This document shows, in pieces, positions 57,942-64,000 of a DNA stretch of 64,000 nt. Source of the stretch: Xanthomonas bonasiae (GTDB lineage Bacteria; Pseudomonadota; Gammaproteobacteria; Xanthomonadales; Xanthomonadaceae); the NCBI RefSeq assembly GCF_017163705.1, contig NZ_JAFIWB010000001.1, positions 434,001 through 498,000 of the forward strand. The letters run 5' to 3'. Position numbers and translations under genes: made by a program. Numbering within the stretch: position 1 is the first letter of the stretch; each line of letters opens with the position of its first letter. Below the pieces are notes generated by a model, which saw only the letters and a program-made list of their open reading frames with translations, did not search any database and was not told the DNA's origin.

Positions 57942-58763
57942 GTGACGACCGAAGCCAAGACCTCTCCAGGCAAGACCTCCGTCCCCCGCCGGGCCGCCTT
58001 CCGCTTAATCTGCACCGCCTCGCTCTGCCTCTCGGCCGTTCCGGCCCTGGCCCAGTCGGCTCCGGCCGACACCGTGATCCCCGAAACGATCGCCCCCGTG
58101 GCACCGGCGCAGGTGACCGCCGCCGGCGCCACCAGCACCACTCCCACGATCTCCCAGCCCGCGACCGCCAAGCCGGTCGCCGCGCAGGCCCCGGCCACCG
58201 CACGCAGCAAGGCCGACGCCGCCGCCACCGCCACCCTGGCCGCCCTGCTCCCGCATCTGGCCGCCAACGACACCATTCCGCTGATGGACCGCTCGGCGAT
58301 GTTCGCCGGCGACATCAGCCGCCTGCTGGCCAACTACGACGTGTCCCAGGCGCCGCTGCGCGAGGGCGTGGTCCCGGGCGGCGACAAGGTGCAGTCGGTG
58401 CTCAAGCGCGCCATGGCGCTGCTCGGCACCCCGTACCGCTGGGGCGGCGAAGACACCGAAGGCTTCGATTGCAGCGGCCTGGTCGGCTACGTGTTCCGGA
58501 CCGCGCTGGGCATCGAGCTGCCGCGCGTGTCGCGCGAGATGGCGCGCGAGGCCAATGCCGAACTGATCAAGGACCGCGACGCGCTGGCGCCGGGCGACCT
58601 GGTGTTCTTCGGCCGCAAGGGCCGGGTCGACCATGTCGGCCTGTACGTCGGCGAAGGCCGCTTCCTGCACGCGCCTAGCCGCGGCAAGGACGTGCGCGTG
58701 GACACGCTGACCAGCGGCTACTGGAGCGAGAAGTTCGTGCAGGCGCGGCGCGTGGCGATGTAA
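57942..58763 (+). CDS. NlpC/P60 peptidoglycan endopeptidase, signal-peptide type
   Basis: A 273-residue exported protein. The signal peptide ends near AVPALAQ, and an Ala/Thr/Pro-rich linker covers about residues 40-90. The C-terminal NlpC/P60 domain has Cys177 in FDCSGLV, His231 in DHVGLYVG and His243 (HAPS). It is a paralogue of the preceding gene with a longer N-terminal part. The start is GTG at 57942 with a weak GAAG site. A strong terminator follows. Confidence 0.92.
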   Translation: MTTEAKTSPGKTSVPRRAAFRLICTASLCLSAVPALAQSAPADTVIPETIAPVAPAQVTAAGATSTTPTISQPATAKPVAAQAPATARSKADAAATATLAALLPHLAANDTIPLMDRSAMFAGDISRLLANYDVSQAPLREGVVPGGDKVQSVLKRAMALLGTPYRWGGEDTEGFDCSGLVGYVFRTALGIELPRVSREMAREANAELIKDRDALAPGDLVFFGRKGRVDHVGLYVGEGRFLHAPSRGKDVRVDTLTSGYWSEKFVQARRVAM

Positions 58764-58790
58764 GCGGCGCAGCACGCAGGCAAAAAAAGA

Positions 58791-58818
58791 AAGGCCGCTG
58801 GAGACAGCGGCCTTTTTC
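58791..58818 (+). terminator. Rho-independent terminator of the NlpC/P60 pair
   Basis: GGCCGCTG (58794-58801) and CAGCGGCC (58806-58813) with a GAGA tetraloop, followed by five T and preceded by an A-run that extends the stem. Confidence 0.93.
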
Positions 58819-59009
58819 GTTGTGGCGATCGTTCGCCATCCGGCGCCTGGCGCCTGGCTGCCCTGCTGGCGGCACGCTACGCTGGCCCGGCTCGATCATG
58901 CCCCCGGGACCACAATGACGCCACCGCCCTCGCCCGCAGCGCCGCCGCGCCGTGTCCACCGGCACCGTTGTTCCTCCATCCCTCCGCGGTGCCGGCAGGC
59001 GGCGCACTG

Positions 59010-59759
59010 ATGCCCGCCGCGCCCGTTCTGCCCACCCCCGCGCAAGCGCTGGCGATCGCGCAGGCGCTGCTGTCCAGCCGCTACGACGGGGCGGCCTTCG
59101 GCTTCGCCGCCGGCTCGATCCTGCGCGGCGAAGGCACCCACCTGTCCGATATCGATCTAGTGGTGGTCTACGAACGGTTGCCCGCGGCGCGGCGGGAATC
59201 GTTCCTGGCCGACGGCGTGCCGGTCGAAGCCTTCGTCCACGATCCGGGCACGCTGACCTGGTTTCTCGATGACGACGTGGCCCGCGGCCGCCCCAGTCTG
59301 CTGCACATGATCGCCGGGGGCTGCATCGTCGGCACCGCGAGCGAACCCGCGCGCACCCTGCAAGGCCAGATCGCCGCACGCCTGCAGGCCGGGCCGCCGC
59401 CGCTGTCGCCGGCGCAAGTGGACGCGCTGCGCTACCAGATCACCGACCTGATCGACGACCTGTGCGGAGAGCGCAGCGCCGCCGAGATCGTCGCGATCGG
59501 CGCCCTGTTGCACCCGCTCCTGACGGAACTGGCGCTGCGCGGGCGCGGCCGCTGGTCCGGCAGCGGCAAATGGGCGCCGCGCCTGCTCGCGCGGATCGAT
59601 CCCGCGCTGGGCCAGCGCTTCGAGCACGCCTTCGCCGCGCTGTTCGCCAGCGCGGACTGCGCGCCAGTGCTCGCGCTGGCGCAACGGGAACTGGTCGCGC
59701 ACGGCGGCCGCCTGTTCGATGGCGACTGCCGCACCGCGCCTGCGGACTGGCGCGCTTGA
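59010..59759 (+). CDS. Nucleotidyltransferase-domain protein
   Basis: A 249-residue protein with a minimal nucleotidyltransferase (NT) domain. The motif GSILRGEGTHLSDIDLVVVY holds the GS pair and the two catalytic Asp residues (Asp47, Asp49). The rest is a helical domain of unknown role. The ATG at 59010 is used because it follows a GGCAGGCGG stretch; the frame is open to a TTG at 58968. The nucleotide acceptor is unknown; this is not recognisably an antibiotic-modifying enzyme. Confidence 0.8.
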   Translation: MPAAPVLPTPAQALAIAQALLSSRYDGAAFGFAAGSILRGEGTHLSDIDLVVVYERLPAARRESFLADGVPVEAFVHDPGTLTWFLDDDVARGRPSLLHMIAGGCIVGTASEPARTLQGQIAARLQAGPPPLSPAQVDALRYQITDLIDDLCGERSAAEIVAIGALLHPLLTELALRGRGRWSGSGKWAPRLLARIDPALGQRFEHAFAALFASADCAPVLALAQRELVAHGGRLFDGDCRTAPADWRA

Positions 59760-59787
59760 GTCGCGGCGCGGCGTCTTGGCCGCGATA

Positions 59788-60267
59788 TCAGGCCTGGTAG
59801 TGGGAAATGGTGTCCTCGATGCCCTTGCTCAGCTCCATCACCTTCAACGCGTACTCGGACAGGCGATGGTCTTCCGGCGTGTCCGGCTGCCACGACGGCA
59901 CCGGGGTCGGCTTGCCCTCCACCCCGTCCAGGGCCACGAACACGATGATGCAGTGAGTGCACAGCCGCGAGTCGCCGCCCATCGGGTCGCGCGCACGCAC
60001 GTCGATCGCGAAATGCATGCTGGTACTGCCGGTGTAGACCAGCTTGGCGGTGACCGTGACCATGTCGCTGATCCGGATCGGCGAGACGAACCGGATGCCG
60101 CCGACCGCCACGGTCACGCTGTAACGTCCGCTCCAACCCACCGCGGCGGCGTAGCCGACCTGGTCGATCCACTTCATCACCACCCCGCCATGGACCTTGC
60201 CGCCGTAGTTGACGTCGATCGGCTCGGCCAGGAAGCGGAAGGTCAGTTCGCGTTGCGTGCCGCTCAT
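59788..60267 (-). CDS. Acyl-CoA thioesterase (hotdog fold, YciA/BFIT type)
   Basis: A 159-residue hotdog-fold thioesterase. The catalytic-helix signature GGKVHGGVVMKWIDQVGYAAA is broken here for length; the conserved pieces are NYGGKVHGG and MKWIDQVGY, with the Asp following Trp-Ile. The IRISDMVTVTAKLVYTG block and the ARDPMGGDSRLCTHC region match acyl-CoA thioesterases. It hydrolyses acyl-CoA; chain-length preference is unknown. Convergent with the nucleotidyltransferase gene. Confidence 0.9.
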   Translation of the reverse strand: MSGTQRELTFRFLAEPIDVNYGGKVHGGVVMKWIDQVGYAAAVGWSGRYSVTVAVGGIRFVSPIRISDMVTVTAKLVYTGSTSMHFAIDVRARDPMGGDSRLCTHCIIVFVALDGVEGKPTPVPSWQPDTPEDHRLSEYALKVMELSKGIEDTISHYQA

Positions 60268-60442
60268 CGGGGCTCCAGGGAAAGGAAGGAAGCGGAAGTC
60301 TGCCACGTACCGATGCTGCAGGCGCCGTGCCGCCGCATCGCGCGGATCAGCGGTTCAGGGCTGGCAACGGCGCCGCGCGGGAACCGCCAATGCCGTGCTC
60401 TCTTGCCTCGCCAGGGGCGCCCGCACGCGATCGCGACGGCAA

Positions 60443-61279
60443 TTAGCCAGCCGCCAATGCCGGGTTGTCGCGTTTGCGGATGCACAGCCACGGAAAGTGC
60501 GGCTGCGGCCGGCGCAGCGCGCGCAGGCAACGGGCACGCAGGCTGCGTGGATCGAACAGCACGCGCAGCGCGATGCCGTCGAGCGCGGCCCAGGTGTGCT
60601 GGTGATACTGGTCGGCCAGTTCCGCGCAGCCCAGCCCGCTGAAGTAGCGCAGGCTGCGCGCGGCGCTGGCCTGCGCCTGCGCGGCGTCGGCGTAGAACGG
60701 ACTGTCGATCACGTGCAGTTCGCCGTCGTGCTGCAACAGGCCGAGCAGGCGCGCGATCAGCGCGCGCGGGTCGGCGAAATACTGGATGCAGGCCGGCAGC
60801 ACGACCGCATCGAAGCGCTGCGGCGGCAGCGGCAGCGTGTGGATGTCGCCGGCGACGAAGCTCAGATGCGCACTGGCCGCGAACACGCGCGCGGCCTGCG
60901 CCAGCTCGGTGCGGTTGACGTCGACGCCGCAGACCTCGCGCTGCAGGCCCTCGGCCAGCCGCTGCGACAGCCAGCCGTTGCCGCAGCCCAGTTCGAGCAA
61001 CGGCCCGCTGCCGCCGCGCGCACGCAGGTGACGCAGCAGGCGCCGGCACGACTCGGCACGCACCCGCCACTCGTGGCTGGCGGCCAGCGCCCCGCCGGGA
61101 TGCGGCAGCGTGCGTACCTGCGCGTCGCTGTAGACGCGGCCTTCCTGCTGCCGGACCGCGAGGTACTGGCGCTCGAAGGGATCGGCGGCCAGCGCCTGCT
61201 GCACCAGCACCCCATCGATCGGCGTCAGCCCGGGAAGACGCAGCAACTGTTCGCGCAAGCGCGTCGCGGACGTGCTCAC
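60443..61279 (-). CDS. SAM-dependent methyltransferase
   Basis: A 278-residue class I methyltransferase. The SAM motif LLELGCGNGWLSQRLAEG, the acidic GVDVNRTELAQA, and the DAVVLPACIQYFADPRAL motif IV region are clear. The N-terminal 90 residues are not assigned. The start is GTG at 61279, 7 nt after the symporter gene, so the two are probably co-transcribed. The ribosome site is weak. Substrate unknown. Confidence 0.82.
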   Translation of the reverse strand: MSTSATRLREQLLRLPGLTPIDGVLVQQALAADPFERQYLAVRQQEGRVYSDAQVRTLPHPGGALAASHEWRVRAESCRRLLRHLRARGGSGPLLELGCGNGWLSQRLAEGLQREVCGVDVNRTELAQAARVFAASAHLSFVAGDIHTLPLPPQRFDAVVLPACIQYFADPRALIARLLGLLQHDGELHVIDSPFYADAAQAQASAARSLRYFSGLGCAELADQYHQHTWAALDGIALRVLFDPRSLRARCLRALRRPQPHFPWLCIRKRDNPALAAG

Positions 61280-61286
61280 CGCGGAA

Positions 61287-62627
61287 TCAACGCAGCTGGC
61301 CGGACCCGTCGGCCGGCGGATCTTCCAGGCCGACATTGCTCGAGGCCGCCTCGTACACGCTGCGGTCGAGCAGGCCGGTTTCCTTGGCCACCAGCACCGG
61401 CACCAGCATCTGCCCGGTGACGTTGGTCATGGTGCGCATCATGTCCAGCACGCGGTCGATCGCGTACAGGTAGCCGATCACCTCCAGCGGCAGGTTGGCC
61501 GCGCTCAGCACCACCGTGGCCATCACCACCGCGGTACCGGGCACGCCGGCGGTGCCGAAGCTGCCCAGCACCGAGGCGATCAGCACCACGAAATACTGGT
61601 TGGCGGTCAGCGGCACCCCGGTGTATTGGGCGATGAACACCGCGCACAGCGCCGGGAAGATCGCGCCGCAACCATCCATCTTGATGCTGGCGCCCAGCGG
61701 CACCGCGAACGCGGCGTAGTCCTTGTTGACGCCGAGGTTGTGGGTGATCGAGCGCAGCGCCACCGGCATCGCGGCGAAGCTGGAGGAACTGACGAAGGCC
61801 ACCTGCATGCCAGGCGCGGCGCCGCGGAAGAACTTCCACGGGTTCAGCCCGTGCGCCAGCAGCAGGCCGCTGTACACCACCAGGATGTGGATCGCGCAGG
61901 CCAGGTACAGCGCCAGCACGAAGTTGCCGAACGGCAGCAGCTTCTCGAAGCCGTAGCTGCCGACCAGCGAGGCGATCAGGCCGAAGGTGCCGAGCGGGGT
62001 CATCTCCAGCACGAAGCGGGTGACCTGGATCATGATCTCGCTCATCTGCCCGGTGAGCTTGCGCGCCTCGGCCACGCGCTCGCCCAGCTTGACCATCGCA
62101 AAGCCCAGCAGCGCGGCGAAGAAGATCACCGGCAGGATCGAGCCGCGCCCGGCCGCCAGCACCGTCTCGCCGGCGGCGTTGGTCCTGGTACCGATGCCGG
62201 TCAGCGCATAGAACGGATTGGACGGCACCACGTCCAGCAGCACCTGGATCGGGCTGGGCACGTCGCGCGGCTTCCATGCGCCATCCACGCTCAGGCCGAA
62301 GTGGCCGGCGCCCGGCTGCAGCAGCGTGCCCACGGCCAGGCCGACGCCGACCGCCAGCGCGGCGGTGACGACGAACCACAGGAAGGTGCGCCCGCCGAGC
62401 CTGGCCACCGATTGCTGGCCGTGCAGCGAGGAGATCGCGTTGATCACCGCGAAGAACACCAGCGGCACCGCGATCATCTTGATCAGGGTCACGTACAGAT
62501 CGCCCAGCGGCCCGAACCAGGTATCCGCCGCCGGCCCGAGCGCCCAGCCGGCCAACGCACCGAGCACGAAGCCGGCCACCACGCGCTGCCAGAACGGAAT
62601 GCGCAACCAGGCGGTCACCAATTTCAT
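61287..62627 (-). CDS. Dicarboxylate/amino acid:cation symporter (DAACS family)
   Basis: A 446-residue inner-membrane symporter of the GltP/DctA family. The family marks are the serine-rich re-entrant loop AFVSSSSFAAMP, the PLGASIKMDGCG motif (the family NMDG-type signature) and the C-terminal VLDMMRTMTNVTG. About eight membrane helices are present. It takes up glutamate, aspartate or C4-dicarboxylates with protons or sodium. The ATG at 62627 gives the usual N-terminus. Divergent from the alkaline phosphatase gene. Confidence 0.93.
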   Translation of the reverse strand: MKLVTAWLRIPFWQRVVAGFVLGALAGWALGPAADTWFGPLGDLYVTLIKMIAVPLVFFAVINAISSLHGQQSVARLGGRTFLWFVVTAALAVGVGLAVGTLLQPGAGHFGLSVDGAWKPRDVPSPIQVLLDVVPSNPFYALTGIGTRTNAAGETVLAAGRGSILPVIFFAALLGFAMVKLGERVAEARKLTGQMSEIMIQVTRFVLEMTPLGTFGLIASLVGSYGFEKLLPFGNFVLALYLACAIHILVVYSGLLLAHGLNPWKFFRGAAPGMQVAFVSSSSFAAMPVALRSITHNLGVNKDYAAFAVPLGASIKMDGCGAIFPALCAVFIAQYTGVPLTANQYFVVLIASVLGSFGTAGVPGTAVVMATVVLSAANLPLEVIGYLYAIDRVLDMMRTMTNVTGQMLVPVLVAKETGLLDRSVYEAASSNVGLEDPPADGSGQLR

Positions 62628-62778
62628 CGATGCTATCCAGGAAATCTCGGGGGTCCTGCACCATAGCGCAAGCCGGCGCGGGCGACGACGCCATGGCTGG
62701 AAAGGCGCGATGTCATCGGCGTGCCTTGTCGCAGCCGGCATAATGCGAAGGACTTCGTGCCCAGGGCCCGTTCCTCGT

Positions 62779-64000
62779 ATGCGCTACCTCGTTCCCGCCT
62801 TCGCCGCCGCCTCCACCCTGCTGCTGGCCGCCTGCGCCAGCGCCCCGCGCGCGCCGGCCAGCGCCGCCGTCGCGCCGATCCAGGTGCCCGCCGTCGCTCA
62901 TCCCGGCGGCGAGACGCCGGACTGGTGGTACCGCAGCGGCGCGGCCAAGGCGGCCAACAACGGCGCGATGCGCGGCAAGGCCAAGAACGTGATCCTGTTC
63001 CTCGGCGACGGCATGAGCCTGACCACGGTCGCCGCCGCGCGCATCCTCGACGGCCAGCGCAAGGGCGCCTCCGGCGAGGAGAACCAGCTGTCGTGGGAGG
63101 CGTTCCCGGCCACCGCGCTGAGCAAGACCTACAACACCGACTCGCAGACGCCGGACTCGGCCGGCACGATGACCTCGATCACCACCGGGGTGAAGACCCA
63201 CATGGGCGCGATCGGCGTGTCCGCCGGCAAGCGCGAAGCCTGCGCCGACAGCCTCGGCAAGCAGTTGCTGACCTGGCTGGAACTGGCCGACAGCGCCGGC
63301 CTGAACACCGGCATCGTCACCACCACCCGGCTGACCCACGCCACCCCCGCGGCGACCTACGCGCACACCCCCGAACGCAACTGGGAAAGCGACACCGACC
63401 TGCCCGAGAAGGCGGTGGCCGAAGGCTGCCGCGACATCGCCCAGCAGATGGTGAGCGCGCGCTACGGCCGCGGCCCGCAGGTGATGCTGGCCGGCGGCCG
63501 CAGCCAGTTCACCACGGTCGAGCAGCGCGACCCGGAATACGACGACAAGGTCGGCCTGCGCCTGGACGGCCGCGACCTGGTCGGCGAATGGCGCCAGCGC
63601 CACCCGCAGGGTGCCTATGTGTGGAACCGCGGACAGCTGGAAGCGGCGCAGAACGCGCCGGCGCTGCTGGGCCTGTTCGAGCCGGACCACATGCAGTTCG
63701 ACCACGACCGCGACCAGAGCGCGGCCGGCGACCCCAGCCTGGCCGAGATGACCCGCGCCGCGATCCGCACCCTGTCGCGCGGCAAGGACGGCTACGTGCT
63801 GATGGTCGAAGGCGGCCGCATCGACCACGCCCACCACGCCGGCAACGCCTACCGCGCGCTGGACGAGACCATCGCCCTGTCGCAGGCGGTGCAGGCCGCG
63901 GCGGAGGCGACCTCGGCCGAGGACACGCTGATCGTCGTCACCGCCGACCATTCGCACACGCTCAACTTCGTCGGCTACCCGCAGCGCGGCAACCCGATCC
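62779..64000 (+). CDS. phoA: Alkaline phosphatase (PhoA family), lipoprotein, 3' part outside window
   Basis: About 407 residues are visible. The lipobox LLLAACAS (Cys near residue 20) marks it as a lipoprotein. The metal-binding FLGDGMSL and the catalytic Ser in TPDSAGTMTSI match PhoA-type alkaline phosphatases. EGGRIDHAHHAGN and TADHSHT, which carry zinc ligands, are present near the right edge. It frees phosphate from phosphomonoesters in the periplasm. The gene is cut by the window end. Confidence 0.95.
   Translation, partial: MRYLVPAFAAASTLLLAACASAPRAPASAAVAPIQVPAVAHPGGETPDWWYRSGAAKAANNGAMRGKAKNVILFLGDGMSLTTVAAARILDGQRKGASGEENQLSWEAFPATALSKTYNTDSQTPDSAGTMTSITTGVKTHMGAIGVSAGKREACADSLGKQLLTWLELADSAGLNTGIVTTTRLTHATPAATYAHTPERNWESDTDLPEKAVAEGCRDIAQQMVSARYGRGPQVMLAGGRSQFTTVEQRDPEYDDKVGLRLDGRDLVGEWRQRHPQGAYVWNRGQLEAAQNAPALLGLFEPDHMQFDHDRDQSAAGDPSLAEMTRAAIRTLSRGKDGYVLMVEGGRIDHAHHAGNAYRALDETIALSQAVQAAAEATSAEDTLIVVTADHSHTLNFVGYPQRGNPI

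Overview
The window is GC-rich, densely coded bacterial chromosome. Gene content points to a gammaproteobacterium of the Lysobacteraceae, most likely Xanthomonas or a close relative. The reasons are the asd-fimV-truA-trpF block, paired TonB-dependent receptors with an adjacent TPR-sulfotransferase, tandem M13 peptidases, and short intergenic palindromes of the GTAGGAGCGGCTTCAGCCGC type. This is inferred from family recognition alone; no search was run. No rRNA, tRNA, CRISPR array, prophage or intact insertion sequence was seen. The window cuts trpB on the left and an alkaline phosphatase gene on the right.

Layout. 1-2.2 kb: trpB (5' part) and a divergent LysR regulator. 2.2-12.2 kb: a five-gene minus-strand operon made of yqiJ (OB-fold membrane protein), yqiK (flotillin), a 1781-residue AAA+ ATPase of the DUF3686 type, a divergent TelA-like protein and TelA. 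It looks like a membrane or envelope stress module lying between trpF and trpB. 12.5-20.6 kb: housekeeping genes on the minus strand (prmB, aroC, a 2-hydroxyacid dehydrogenase, asd, fimV, truA, trpF). 20.7-22.5 kb: SCO protein and psd, whose 3' end is tandemly repeated downstream with a 179-bp period. 22.9-36 kb: mostly single genes for cell-wall, nucleotide, RNA and translation functions (LysM transglycosylase, HerA-like ATPase, nudK, DUF4013-type membrane protein, rhomboid, greB, rimO, dienelactone hydrolase, HIT protein, RDD protein, dcd, apbC). 36.5-44.8 kb: two TonB-dependent receptors flanking a TPR-sulfotransferase; both receptor genes have the same 12-mer upstream, and the second follows an AT-rich island. 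44.9-64 kb: a CrtI/PYROXD2-like oxidoreductase, an active-type M13 peptidase followed by a paralogue that has lost zinc ligands, a second rhomboid, an alkyltransferase-like protein, an EamA transporter, gor, a DUF418 protein, slyD, two NlpC/P60 hydrolases in tandem, a nucleotidyltransferase, a thioesterase, a methyltransferase, a dicarboxylate/amino-acid symporter and phoA.

The best candidates for new biology are the flotillin/DUF3686/TelA operon with its two strong intercistronic hairpins, the zinc-site-less M13 paralogue next to an intact one, the psd 3'-end tandem duplication, and the shared upstream 12-mer of the two receptors.
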